From Rhodocyclaceae bacterium (GTDB taxonomy: Bacteria > Pseudomonadota > Gammaproteobacteria > Burkholderiales > Rhodocyclaceae): a stretch of DNA of 64,000 nt. The DNA lies in contig VBWA01000022.1 in NCBI GenBank assembly GCA_006218025.1, positions 1 to 64,000 on the forward strand. Direction: 5' to 3'. Position numbers and translations under genes: made by a program. The notes under the pieces were generated by a model. The model made no database searches. It saw only the letters and a list, made by a program, of their open reading frames with translations, and was not told the origin of the DNA. Shown here in pieces: positions 45,039 through 53,286 of this stretch (position 1 is the stretch's first letter; every line of letters starts with the position of its first letter).

Positions 45039-45066
45039 AAAAGTCGGCGCTGGCGACACGGCGATC
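45039..45066 (+). repeat. REP-like repeat copy 10
   Basis: AAAGTCGGCGCTGGCGACACGG lies right next to the miniature element and ends at the nirD stop codon. Confidence 0.7.
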
Positions 45067-45376
45067 ATGTGAGCTGCAACCACACCGCGCCGCCGTCCAG
45101 CTTCACCTCGAAGCGGCGCGCACAGCCCTCGTCCGGCGCCGCGGCCTCGCCGTCCTTGAGGCCGATCTTGAAGCCGTGCAGCGGACAGGTCACGGTCTCG
45201 CCATGGACGATGCCCTGCGACAGCGGCCCGCCTTTGTGCGGGCATTTGTCGTGCAGGCCGAAGACCTTGTCGTCCGCAGTGCGGAAGATCGCGATGTCGC
45301 CCTGCGACGAAGCCACGACGCGGCTGCCCTGCGGCGCGATCTCGTCGAGCGCGCACACCTTGATCCAGCCGTTCAT
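45065..45376 (-). CDS. nirD: Nitrite reductase (NADH) small subunit
   Basis: Rieske-type small subunit of the assimilatory nitrite reductase, 103 aa. The sequence shows CPHKGGPLS...CPLHGFKIGLKDG, i.e. a full Cys-x-His and Cys-x2-His pair. Many NirD proteins lack these ligands, so a [2Fe-2S] cluster may be bound. ATG 45376 overlaps the nirB stop by four bases. Confidence 0.93.
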   Translation of the reverse strand: MNGWIKVCALDEIAPQGSRVVASSQGDIAIFRTADDKVFGLHDKCPHKGGPLSQGIVHGETVTCPLHGFKIGLKDGEAAAPDEGCARRFEVKLDGGAVWLQLT

Positions 45377-47841
45377 GCCGTCACCTCCGCCGCGACTTCC
45401 TTGATCCTGATGACTTCGTACTCGCGGCGCACCGCCGGCTTGGCCACCGCCGCCTGCCACGGATCTTCGTAGTCCTGCAGCGCGAACAACAGGCGCTCGA
45501 ACAAGTCCTTGCGCTTCTGCGGATCACTGACCACCGCCGCCTTGACATGGTCGAGGCCGACGCGGGCGACGTAATGACAGGTGCGTTCGAGGTAGAAGCC
45601 TTCCTCGCGGTAAAGCTGGAGGAAGGCGCCGGAATATTCCATCACCTCCTCGTCCGACTTCACCTTGCAGAGAAACTGGGCCACCTCGGTCTTGATCCCG
45701 CCGTTGCCGGCGATATACAGCTCGTAGCCGGAATCCACGCCGATCACGCCGATGTCCTTGATGCCGGCCTCGGCGCAGTTGCGCGGGCAGCCGGAGACGG
45801 CGAGCTTGACCTTGTGCGGCGCCCCCATGCCGAACAGCATGCGCTCCAGCTTGACGCCCATCGCCATCGAACGCTGCGTGCCGAAGCGGCAGTGCTCGGC
45901 GCCGACGCAGGTCTTCACGGTGCGGATGCTCTTGCCGTAGGCATGGCCGGAGACCATGCCGGCGGCGCCGAGATCGGCCCAGACCTTGGGCAGGTCTTCC
46001 TTTTTGATGCCGAGCAGGTCGATGCGCGCACCGCCGGTCATCTTCACCGTCGGCACTTCGTACTTCTCCGCCACGTCGGCGATCACGCGCAGCTCGGCCG
46101 GCGTCGTCAGCCCGCCCCACATGCGCGGCACCACCGAGTAGGTGCCGTCCTTCTGGATGTTGGCATGCGCGCGCTCGTTGATGAAGCGCGACTGCGGATC
46201 GTCCTTCGCCTCGCCGGGCCAGGTCGAGATCAGGTAATAGTTGAGCGCCGGGCGGCAGGACGGGCAGCCGCTGGGCGTCTTCCATTCCATGTAGTGCATC
46301 GCGTCGGGGATGGTGATCAGGTGCCGCTCGCGGATGGTCTGGCGCACGACGCCGTGCGAATGGTCGGTGCAGCCGCACATCGGCTTGTCCTTCGACTCGG
46401 ACGGCGTGTAGGCGCCGCCGACGGTCGAGGCCAGGATCTGTTCGACCAGGCCGGTGCAGGAACCGCAGGAACTCGACGCCTTGGTGTGCTTGCGCACATC
46501 CTCCAATGTGAACAGTCCGTGGCCCTTGATCGCCTTGACGATGTCGCCCTTGCACACGCCGTTGCAACCGCAGACCTGGGCATCGTCGGCCATGGCGGCG
46601 GCCTTCGACACACCGGCATGGCCGACGTCGCCGACATGATTCTGGCCGAACATCAGGTGATCGCGGATTTCGTGGATGTTCTGGCCGTCCTTGACCAGCT
46701 GGAAATACCAGGCGCCGTCGGCCGTGTCGCCATAGAGCACGGCGCCGACGAGAACGTCGTTCTTCACCACCAGTTTCTTGTACACGCCGCCCGAGGGATC
46801 GTTCAACACGATCTCGTCCGCGCCCTCGCCGCCCATGAAGTTTCCGGCGGAGAAGAGGTCGATGCCGGTCACCTTGAGCTTGGTCGACGTGACCGATCCC
46901 GTATAACGCGCGATGCCGAAGTTCGCCAGATGGTTGGCGCAGACCTTGGCCTGCTCGAACAGCGGCGCCACGAGACCGTAGGCGATGCCGCGGTGCGCCA
47001 CGCATTCGCCGACGGCGTAGATGCGCGGGTCATAGGTCTGCATCGTGTCGTTGACCACGATGCCGCGATTGCAGTAAATCTTTGCCGATTCGGCCAGCGC
47101 GGTGTTGGGGCGGATGCCGGCCGCCATCACCACGAGGTCGGCGGGAATTTCGAGGCCGTCCTTGAAGCGCAGCGCGGCCACCCGCCCCGATTCACCGCGG
47201 ATCAGCGCCTCGGTCTGCTTCTCCAGCAGGAACTTGAGGCCGCGCGCCTCCAATGAGGTCTTCAGCATGTCGGCCGCGGCGCGGTCGAGCTGGCGCTCCA
47301 TCAGCCACGGCATCAGATGCACCACGGTGACGTCCATGCCGCGCAAGCGCAGGCCGTTGGCCGCTTCGAGCCCGAGCAGGCCGCCGCCGATCACCACCGC
47401 ATGCTTGTGCGTGGCGGCGGTGGCGATCATCTCGTCGGTATCGCGGATGTCGCGATAGCTGATCACGCCGGGCAGGTCGCGGCCGGGTATCGGCAGGATG
47501 AAGGGCGTCGAGCCGGTGGCGAGCAGCAGGCGGTCGTACTCTTCCTCGGTGCCGTCGCTGGCGATCACCTTGCGCGCGGCGCGATCGATCTTGGTCACGG
47601 TCTTGCCGGTGTACAAGCCGATCTGATTGTCCGCGTACCACTGCAGCGGATTGAGGATGATGTCCTGGATGGTCATCTCGCCCGCCAGCACCGGCGAGAG
47701 CAGGATGCGGTTGTAGTTGCCGTGCGGCTCGGCGCCGAAGACGGTGATGTCGTAGAGGTCGGGCGCGAGCTTGAGCAGCTCCTCCACGGCACGGATGCCG
47801 GCCATGCCGTTGCCGACGACGACTAGTTTTTGCTTTCTCAT
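45373..47841 (-). CDS. nirB: Nitrite reductase (NADH) large subunit
   Basis: Siroheme enzyme of 822 aa that reduces nitrite to ammonium. It has FAD (VVVGNGMAGIRAVEEL) and NAD (HAVVIGGGLLGLEAANGL) domains, then a BFD-like [2Fe-2S] domain (CGCNGVCKGDIV...CGSCTG). The sulfite/nitrite reductase half has siroheme/[4Fe-4S] cysteines in CVGAEHCRFG and GCPRNCAEAGIKD. The start at 47841 follows GGAGG, contributed by a hairpin repeat. It overlaps nirD. Confidence 0.97.
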   Translation of the reverse strand: MRKQKLVVVGNGMAGIRAVEELLKLAPDLYDITVFGAEPHGNYNRILLSPVLAGEMTIQDIILNPLQWYADNQIGLYTGKTVTKIDRAARKVIASDGTEEEYDRLLLATGSTPFILPIPGRDLPGVISYRDIRDTDEMIATAATHKHAVVIGGGLLGLEAANGLRLRGMDVTVVHLMPWLMERQLDRAAADMLKTSLEARGLKFLLEKQTEALIRGESGRVAALRFKDGLEIPADLVVMAAGIRPNTALAESAKIYCNRGIVVNDTMQTYDPRIYAVGECVAHRGIAYGLVAPLFEQAKVCANHLANFGIARYTGSVTSTKLKVTGIDLFSAGNFMGGEGADEIVLNDPSGGVYKKLVVKNDVLVGAVLYGDTADGAWYFQLVKDGQNIHEIRDHLMFGQNHVGDVGHAGVSKAAAMADDAQVCGCNGVCKGDIVKAIKGHGLFTLEDVRKHTKASSSCGSCTGLVEQILASTVGGAYTPSESKDKPMCGCTDHSHGVVRQTIRERHLITIPDAMHYMEWKTPSGCPSCRPALNYYLISTWPGEAKDDPQSRFINERAHANIQKDGTYSVVPRMWGGLTTPAELRVIADVAEKYEVPTVKMTGGARIDLLGIKKEDLPKVWADLGAAGMVSGHAYGKSIRTVKTCVGAEHCRFGTQRSMAMGVKLERMLFGMGAPHKVKLAVSGCPRNCAEAGIKDIGVIGVDSGYELYIAGNGGIKTEVAQFLCKVKSDEEVMEYSGAFLQLYREEGFYLERTCHYVARVGLDHVKAAVVSDPQKRKDLFERLLFALQDYEDPWQAAVAKPAVRREYEVIRIKEVAAEVTA

Positions 47842-47950
47842 GCTGCCTCCGCAGGGCCGCCCCAAGGGGGCAGCAAGTCATTGAACCGGAGCGGGCAAGG
47901 CCCGCGAACCATAGTCACCCCCTTCCTCGGGAAGGGGGATGGGGGGAAGG
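47840..47950 (-). repeat. Composite hairpin repeat upstream of nirB
   Basis: The part adjoining nirB (47840-47878) contains GCTGCCTCCGCAGGGCCGCCCCAAGGGGGCAG-type hairpins. On the minus strand it supplies GGAGG just before the nirB ATG. The distal part (47916-47950) is CACCCCCTTCC/GGAAGGGGG plus ATGGGGGGAAGG. The same two-part order is found at 6008-6104 between rnfG and rnfE. Confidence 0.75.
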
Positions 47951-47956
47951 TCATAT

Positions 47957-48751
47957 TCAGGCCGCCTTTTTCAGTTGCTTGCGGTAAAGGAATTCGAACA
48001 CCGCGGCGCGGTAGTCGGCGAAGCGGCTGTCGTGCGCCAGCGCCAGGCGATCGCGCGGGCGCTCGAGCTGCACCTCGACGATCTCGCCGATGGTGGCCGC
48101 CGGGCCGTTGGTCATCATCACGATGCGGTCCGACAGCAGCACGGCCTCGTCGACGTCGTGGGTCACCATCACCACCGTGGCGCCGGTCTTGGCCATCACG
48201 CCATTGAGCTCGTCCTGCAGCGCGGCGCGGGTCAGCGCATCCAACGCGCCGAAGGGCTCGTCCATCAGCAGGATCTTCGGCTCCATGGCGAAGGCGCGCG
48301 CGATGCCGACGCGCTGCTTCATGCCGCCCGAGATCTCGTGCGGGAACTTGTGCAGGGCATGCTCCATGTGCACCATCGCCAGCGCCGCCTCGACGCGAGC
48401 CTTGAGCTTCGGCTTGCCCTCCTTGCGGCCGAAGACCTGCTCGACGCCGAGCATGACGTTTTCGAAGCAGGTCATCCAGGGCAGCAGGCTGTGGTTCTGG
48501 AACACCACGGCGCGCTCCGGCGCGGGACCCGCGATCTCGCGGTTGTCGCAGAGCAGCAGCCCGCTGCTGGGCAGCGTGAGGCCCGCGATCAGGTTCAGCA
48601 GCGTGCTCTTGCCGCAGCCGGAGTGGCCGATCAGCGAGACCACCTCGCGCGGCCGGATGTCGAGATTGATGTCGCGCAGCGCAGTGAATTTTCCGCTGCG
48701 GGTGTTGAAGGTCTGGCCGACGTTCTCGATCTTGACGATGGGCTTGTTCAT
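47957..48751 (-). CDS. nrtD: Nitrate ABC transporter, ATP-binding protein
   Basis: ATPase subunit of 264 aa of the nitrate/nitrite importer. Walker A is GHSGCGKST, signature is SGGMKQR, Walker B is ILLMDEPFGALDAL, and the H-loop is VTHDVDEAVLL. It has the NrtC/NrtD-like substrate-family sequence VVFQNHSLLPWMTCFENV. It lacks the extra C-terminal NrtA-like domain of cyanobacterial NrtC. It lies 12 bases after nrtB in the operon. Confidence 0.93.
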   Translation of the reverse strand: MNKPIVKIENVGQTFNTRSGKFTALRDINLDIRPREVVSLIGHSGCGKSTLLNLIAGLTLPSSGLLLCDNREIAGPAPERAVVFQNHSLLPWMTCFENVMLGVEQVFGRKEGKPKLKARVEAALAMVHMEHALHKFPHEISGGMKQRVGIARAFAMEPKILLMDEPFGALDALTRAALQDELNGVMAKTGATVVMVTHDVDEAVLLSDRIVMMTNGPAATIGEIVEVQLERPRDRLALAHDSRFADYRAAVFEFLYRKQLKKAA

Positions 48752-48763
48752 GATGTCGGCTCC

Positions 48764-49666
48764 TTAACGGGATTCGTAGCTGAAGCGTTTGGCCAGCATC
48801 AGCAACATGGTTTCCAGCACCAGGCCGACGATGCCGATGACGAAGATGGCGATGACGATGTGCTCGACCTTGAGGTTGTTCCACTCGTCCCAGACCCAGA
48901 AGCCGATGCCGACACCGCCGGTGAGCATTTCCGCGGCGACGATCACCAGCCACGCGGTGCCGATCGACAGGCGGATGCCGGTCAGCATGTAGGGCAGCAC
49001 GGCAGGGAAAAGGATCTTCGTGATCACCTTGGTTTCCGGCAGGCCGAGCACACGCGCGACGTTGAGGTAATCCTGCGGCACGCGCTGCACGCCCTGTGCG
49101 GTATTGAGGATCATGGGCCAGATCGAGCAGATGAAAATGGTCCAGGTCGCCGCCGGATCGGCCTTCTGGAACACCAGCAGGCCGATCGGCAGCCAGGCCA
49201 AGGGCGAGACCGGACGCAGCAGGCTGATGATCGGCTCGAACATGCGGTTCATGAAGGTGAAGCGGCCGAGCAGGAAGCCCATCGGAATGCCGACCAGGGC
49301 GGCGAAGCCGAAGCCGATGCCGACGCGCTGCAGCGACGAAAGCACGTTCCAGCCGATGCCCTGGTCGTTCGGCCCGTTGCGGTAGAACGGATCGGCGAAC
49401 AGCTTGAGCGCCGCGGCCCAGGTCTTGTCCGGACCCGGGATGTTGCCCGACTTGATCGCCACCAGCGCCCAGATGCCTATCATCAGCGCGACGCCGAACA
49501 AGGGTGGAATCACCACCCGCAGGACCTCGCGCAGGCGTTCGCCGGGCCGCGTCGCCGGCTCGACCAGAGCCGACGCAGGAGTCGGCGCTGGCACTACGGC
49601 GGCTTTGACCGCCACAGGCTCCGCCGCGGCAGGCGCTTCGACCAGCTTCAATGCAATGGTACTCAT
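48764..49666 (-). CDS. nrtB: Nitrate ABC transporter, permease
   Basis: Inner-membrane permease of 300 aa with about six helices and the EAA-type loop (ARVLGLPETKVITKILFPAVLPYMLTGIRLSIGTAWLVIVAAEML). It forms the membrane channel for NrtA-delivered nitrate. The N-terminal 30-45 residues are Ala/Pro/Val-rich and include a segment encoded by a REP-like repeat (VVPAPTPA). ATG 49666 is preferred (MSTIALKL) over the upstream in-frame 49678. Confidence 0.92.
   Translation of the reverse strand: MSTIALKLVEAPAAAEPVAVKAAVVPAPTPASALVEPATRPGERLREVLRVVIPPLFGVALMIGIWALVAIKSGNIPGPDKTWAAALKLFADPFYRNGPNDQGIGWNVLSSLQRVGIGFGFAALVGIPMGFLLGRFTFMNRMFEPIISLLRPVSPLAWLPIGLLVFQKADPAATWTIFICSIWPMILNTAQGVQRVPQDYLNVARVLGLPETKVITKILFPAVLPYMLTGIRLSIGTAWLVIVAAEMLTGGVGIGFWVWDEWNNLKVEHIVIAIFVIGIVGLVLETMLLMLAKRFSYESR
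49580..49603 (+). repeat. REP-like repeat copy 11 inside nrtB
   Basis: AGTCGGCGCTGGCACTACGG is read on the minus strand as AAVVPAPTPA in the N-terminal cytoplasmic tail of NrtB. The frame (PAPT) is the same as in HK2. Confidence 0.65.
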
Positions 49667-49699
49667 TTCGCTCTCCATTTCATTGTCTAGGCGGCGCGC

Positions 49700-50113
49700 T
49701 CACGCGGGAGCGCAGGCGGCCTGCTTCATGACCGAGGCCAGCGTGCCGTAGGCATGGGTCCATGCTTCCCGGGTGGCCGGGGTGAAATGCTCGCCAAGGC
49801 CTTTTTCCAGGGTCCACAGCAGCGCGGTGCCGACGGTGTCGTAGTGCGATTCGGTCACGCCGTAGTCGACGTGGCGGCGGCCGAGATTCTCGACCGCCCC
49901 GAGCAGGGGCTCGAGGTTATCGAGGCTGTTGACGACCATGTTGAGCATCGTCATCAGCTTGCTGCCCTGTTCTGCCATGTCTCCCTTGAACATGGGACGC
50001 AGCGAGGGATCGAGCTCGAACAGGCGCCCGTAGAACAATTCCGCCGCGGCTTCCTTGATCGGGAGGACCTTCTGCCAGCTGACGCGTACCAGTGCAATTT
50101 TTTCCGGACTCAT
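49700..50113 (-). CDS. Single-domain bacterial globin
   Basis: Heme protein of 137 aa related to Vitreoscilla haemoglobin. The proximal His is in GRRHVDYGVTESHYDTVG. A distal glutamine fits AEQGSKL, and the CD-corner Phe fits SLRPMFKGD. It may scavenge NO or O2. It sits between nrtA and nrtB in the nitrate operon, so NO released as a by-product of nitrate/nitrite reduction is the probable target (inference). No reductase domain is attached. Confidence 0.9.
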   Translation of the reverse strand: MSPEKIALVRVSWQKVLPIKEAAAELFYGRLFELDPSLRPMFKGDMAEQGSKLMTMLNMVVNSLDNLEPLLGAVENLGRRHVDYGVTESHYDTVGTALLWTLEKGLGEHFTPATREAWTHAYGTLASVMKQAACAPA

Positions 50114-50135
50114 GACTGATTTCTCCTGTGAATGT

Positions 50136-51425
50136 TCAAGCTCTGACCTTGAAGGACGCCGCGTACTTCTTCGGGTCCTTGCCGTCCCACACCACGCCAT
50201 CGATCAGCTTGTGGCTGCGCATGTCGCTCTTCGGCACTGCCACGCCGGCGGCTGTGGCCGCCTGCTTGTAGATGTCGATGCGATTGACCTTCTTCGCCAC
50301 GGCCAGGTAATCGGGGTCGTCCTTGAGCAGGCCCCAGCGCTTGTGCTGGGTCATGAACCACATGGCATCCGACAGGTAGGGGAAGGTCGCATTGCCGTCG
50401 TTGAAGAACTTCATCGCGTTCTTGTCGTCCCAGGTCCGATTCTGCGCACCCGGCAGGCCGTTGTTGTAGCGGCCGAGCATGCGCGCCACGATCACGTCGG
50501 CATCGGTATTGACGTAGGCCTTGCTCGCCACCGTGTCGGCGGTCTTCTGCTTGTTGGCGAGTGAGGCGTCGATCCACTTGCCGGCATCGATGATCGCCGC
50601 CGTCATGGCGCGCGCGGTGTTGGGGTTCTTCGCCGTCCACTCCGCCGTGGTGCCGAGCACCTTCTCCGGGTGGTCGACCCAGATGTCCTGCGTCGTCACC
50701 GCGGTGAAGCCGATGTTATCCACGATCGCGCGGTTGCCCCAGGGCTCGCCGACGCAGAAGCCGTCCATGTTGCCGACGCGCATGTTGGCCACCATCTCCT
50801 GGGCCGCCAGCCAGTAGTAGAGCCACATCGCGTGGGTACCGGTGGGGAAGGTCTGGGCGAAGGTGTATTCGCGTTCCTTCTTCGCCACCAGCTTGGCCAG
50901 GGACGCGCCGTCGATGGCGCCCTTGTCCCTGAGCTGGTTCGACAGCGTGATGGCCTGGCCGTTCTGGTTCAGGGTCATCAGCACGTTCATGTCCTTCTTC
51001 GGCCCGCCGATCCCCAGTTGCACGCCATAGACCAGGCCGTAGAGCACATGGGCGGCGTCGAGCTCACCGTTCACCAGCTTGTCGCGCACGGAGGCCCAGG
51101 AGGCTTCCTTGGTCGGGATGATCTTGATGCCGTATTTCTCGTCGAACTTATTCACCGCCGCCATGACGACCGAGGAGCAATCGGTCAGCGGGATGAAGCC
51201 GATGCGCACTTCCTTCTTCTCGGGCGCATCGGAACCGGCGGCCCAGGCGCCCCCGCTACGTAAACCCGGTACTCCGGGCGGCACCATGCTCATGAGCGCC
51301 GCTCCGCCGGCGAGTTGCAGGAAGTCGCGCCGCGAAGGCCCCGTACCGGCAGGTGCGGAAAGCTCGACAGTAGGGGTAGGCACGCTGGTCGCAAAGTTTG
51401 TGGGGTGCTTGTCGTCATGGCTCAT
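50136..51425 (-). CDS. nrtA: Nitrate ABC transporter, substrate-binding protein
   Basis: Periplasmic binding protein of 429 aa. A twin-arginine signal (SRRDFLQLAGGAALMSM) is found after a long N-terminal extension of about 30 residues. The mature part has the NrtA/SsuA-type fold, with VRIGFIPLTDCSSVVMAAVNKFDEKYGIKI at its start and MDGFCVGEPWGNRAI in the binding domain. It is the first gene of the nrt-nir-nas operon, behind a sigma-54 promoter and a terminator-like leader. Confidence 0.94.
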   Translation of the reverse strand: MSHDDKHPTNFATSVPTPTVELSAPAGTGPSRRDFLQLAGGAALMSMVPPGVPGLRSGGAWAAGSDAPEKKEVRIGFIPLTDCSSVVMAAVNKFDEKYGIKIIPTKEASWASVRDKLVNGELDAAHVLYGLVYGVQLGIGGPKKDMNVLMTLNQNGQAITLSNQLRDKGAIDGASLAKLVAKKEREYTFAQTFPTGTHAMWLYYWLAAQEMVANMRVGNMDGFCVGEPWGNRAIVDNIGFTAVTTQDIWVDHPEKVLGTTAEWTAKNPNTARAMTAAIIDAGKWIDASLANKQKTADTVASKAYVNTDADVIVARMLGRYNNGLPGAQNRTWDDKNAMKFFNDGNATFPYLSDAMWFMTQHKRWGLLKDDPDYLAVAKKVNRIDIYKQAATAAGVAVPKSDMRSHKLIDGVVWDGKDPKKYAASFKVRA

Positions 51426-51602
51426 CTCGATCTCCGTAGTGGTGACACCTCATCCCGCCAGGGGATACCGTCTCCAGCTTTCGCTGGAGACATAAAAAAA
51501 CGGCGCCCGTTGCGCATCTCCGGGAACAAAATCCCTGGGACGCAACAGACACCGTTGTCATTTGCACCGAACCGCCTTTGATCCGGCACTCAGGCCTTAC
51601 TT
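51426..51602 (-). promoter_or_regulatory. nrtA leader RNA with intrinsic terminator and further hairpins (candidate NasT antitermination target)
   Basis: On the minus strand the RNA from the sigma-54 start site has a long stem (AACGG...CCGTT, TGTTGCG/CGCAACG, TCC/GGA) ending in seven U residues at 51493-51567. This is a terminator ahead of nrtA. A second perfect 9-bp stem with a GAAA loop (51471-51492) and a third (ATCCC/GGGGAT) follow. The adjacent gene encodes a NasT-like ANTAR protein, so antitermination is the likely mechanism. The exact RNA folds were read by eye. Confidence 0.7.
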
Positions 51603-51618
51603 AGCAACCCCTGTGCCA
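51603..51618 (-). promoter_or_regulatory. Sigma-54 (RpoN) promoter of the nrtA operon
   Basis: The minus strand reads TGGCAC-AGGGG-TTGCT, a full match to the TGGCAC-N5-TTGCW consensus with the -24 GG and -12 GC. Transcription would begin near 51591 and enter the leader hairpin. Nitrogen control by NtrC is therefore expected. No clear NtrC site is assigned. Confidence 0.85.
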
Positions 51619-51668
51619 CACCCGCCCCAATTGTCCGAAAGCCTTGCCGGCAGGGAGGATTGATAGTG

Positions 51669-51694
51669 AAAGTCGGCGCTGGCGGGACGGCGAC
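51669..51694 (+). repeat. REP-like repeat copy 12 (near-consensus)
   Basis: AGTCGGCGCTGGCGGGACGG followed by CGAC is the best copy of the family. It lies between nasT and the sigma-54 promoter of nrtA. Confidence 0.75.
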
Positions 51695-51771
51695 GGCAGC
51701 TCGATGCTGCACCGCAATAGCGCGTTCCGGCGCGCCGGCGCACCGGAACGGGGCGTGAAGCCGGGGAGGAA

Positions 51772-52347
51772 CTACAGCAGAAGCTTGGCCATCGCCAGCA
51801 GATCGCCAGCGATCTTGCCGATCGGCTGCGCCCGCTCCATGGAAAGCTTGCGCAGCGCGGCGTAGGCCTGATCCTCGTCGAGGCCGCGCGTCTTCATCAG
51901 GATGCCCTTGGCCTGTTCGACGAGCTTGCGCTCCGAGAGCTTCTGGGTCGCCATGGCCAGTTCCTGCTTGAGGTTCTGGTGCTCCTCGAAGCGCGCGATG
52001 GCGACATCCACGATCGGCTTGAGCCGCGCCAGGTCGAGGTTATCGACGACATAGGCCGAGACCCCGGCCTTGAAGGCGGCGCGCATTACCGCCGCGTCGC
52101 TCTCCTGGGTGAGGATGATCACCGGACGCGGCATGTCGCGATTCATCACCGCGAGGTTTTCCAGCGTGTCGCGCGACGGTGAATCGGTTTCGATCAGGAT
52201 TACGTCGGGCTTGATCGCCTCGATCTGCGCCGTCAGGTCGAGCGCCGAGGGCAGCACGGCGGCTACCTGATGGCCGGCCATGGCCAAGCCCGCGCAGAGT
52301 TCGGCGGCACGGGCGCGGGATTCGTCAATGATAAGTATGCGTAACAT
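51772..52347 (-). CDS. nasT: NasT-like antitermination response regulator (ANTAR domain)
   Basis: Protein of 191 aa with a pseudo-receiver N-terminal domain (ILIIDESRARAAELC, VILIETDSPSRDT) and a C-terminal ANTAR RNA-binding helix bundle (AMATQKLSERKLVEQAKGILMKTRGLDEDQAYAALRKLSM). It would bind the nrtA leader RNA when nitrate is available. The usual NasS partner is not in the window; NrtA is a transport protein and would not substitute with certainty. ATG 52347 or 52356 may be used. Confidence 0.9.
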   Translation of the reverse strand: MLRILIIDESRARAAELCAGLAMAGHQVAAVLPSALDLTAQIEAIKPDVILIETDSPSRDTLENLAVMNRDMPRPVIILTQESDAAVMRAAFKAGVSAYVVDNLDLARLKPIVDVAIARFEEHQNLKQELAMATQKLSERKLVEQAKGILMKTRGLDEDQAYAALRKLSMERAQPIGKIAGDLLAMAKLLL

Positions 52348-52409
52348 CCGCAGCATGCACGCAAGAGGCGTGCCGCTGCGTTGAAATCCCTGTTTCCGCG
52401 AGTTCGGTG

Positions 52410-52733
52410 CTAGCCCGTACTCCAGCCGCGCGGCCGCCGCATGCCGGCAATCTTGCAGGCCTGCTTGACGTAGCCGTAGGGAAACAGTTCGAAGATCAGG
52501 TTACGCGAACCGCCGATGCTTGCAGCAAGGTGGCGGGTGACGAAGCGCACGTCGGGGATGACCTGATGCTCCTGGTAGAAATCGCGCATGAAGCGCAGCG
52601 CTTCCCAGTGAGCCTCGGTCAATTCGATATTTTCCCTGGCGGCCAAAACCTCGGCCAGATCTTCGTTCCATGCGGCCGGATCGATCAGGTAACCCTCGTC
52701 ATCGGTCGCCGGCATTCTCGTTGTCACTTCCAT
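52410..52733 (-). CDS. TusE/DsrC/DsvC family sulfur carrier-like protein
   Basis: Protein of 107 aa. Family blocks DEGYLIDPAAWNEDLAEVLA, ELTEAHWEALRFMRDFYQEHQVIPDVRF and VKQACKIAGMRRPRGW are present. DsrC and TusE end with a conserved penultimate cysteine; this one ends GWSTG and retains only the upstream cysteine (ACKIAG). A thiol-relay role needing two cysteines is therefore unlikely, and a regulator or one-cysteine carrier may be meant. Confidence 0.88.
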   Translation of the reverse strand: MEVTTRMPATDDEGYLIDPAAWNEDLAEVLAARENIELTEAHWEALRFMRDFYQEHQVIPDVRFVTRHLAASIGGSRNLIFELFPYGYVKQACKIAGMRRPRGWSTG

Positions 52734-52847
52734 CGAGCCTCTCCAGAAGGTTGGGGAACAAACTTCGGAGCGAATAATACATCATGCCGTGATAGAAGCA
52801 CAATGTGATACGTTATACGCCCATAAAGAATTTTGGATAATTTTGGC

Positions 52848-53267
52848 ATGGCGAAACCGGCGCTGAACAAAAAGGAATTCGAAGCCCTGTCCCAATTTCG
52901 CTACCAGCTGCGCCGCTTCCTGCGCTTCAGCGAGGAGGTGACGCGCCAGCACGGCATCACCCCGCTGCAATATCTGCTGCTGCTGCACATCAAGGGCTTT
53001 CCGGGGCGCGACTGGGCCACGGTGGGCGAACTGGCCGAGCGACTGCAGGCCCAGCACCACGGCGTCGTGGCGCTGATATCGCGTTGCGAGATACGCGGCT
53101 GGGTGACGCGCGAACAGGGCAAGACCGACCGCCGCGAGGTGGAAGTCCATCTCACCGCCAAGGGCGAGCGCATGGTGGCGCAGATGGCACAGTTGCACCG
53201 CGACGAACTGCTCAGCCTCGAAGGAGGCTTCCTGCTGCCCCGGCTGCAGGAGCTGCAGCAGGACTGA
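52848..53267 (+). CDS. MarR family transcriptional regulator
   Basis: Winged-helix DNA-binding protein of 139 aa. The MarR helix-turn-helix (WATVGELAERLQAQHHGVVALISRCEIRGWVTREQGKTDRREVEVHLTAKGERM) includes the wing DRREVEV. It is divergent from the DsrC-like gene, so it could control it. The inducer is unknown. ATG 52848 (MAKPALNKKEF) is preferred to 52833. Confidence 0.93.
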   Translation: MAKPALNKKEFEALSQFRYQLRRFLRFSEEVTRQHGITPLQYLLLLHIKGFPGRDWATVGELAERLQAQHHGVVALISRCEIRGWVTREQGKTDRREVEVHLTAKGERMVAQMAQLHRDELLSLEGGFLLPRLQELQQD

Positions 53268-53286
53268 CCACGAAGGAGCGCCTGCC

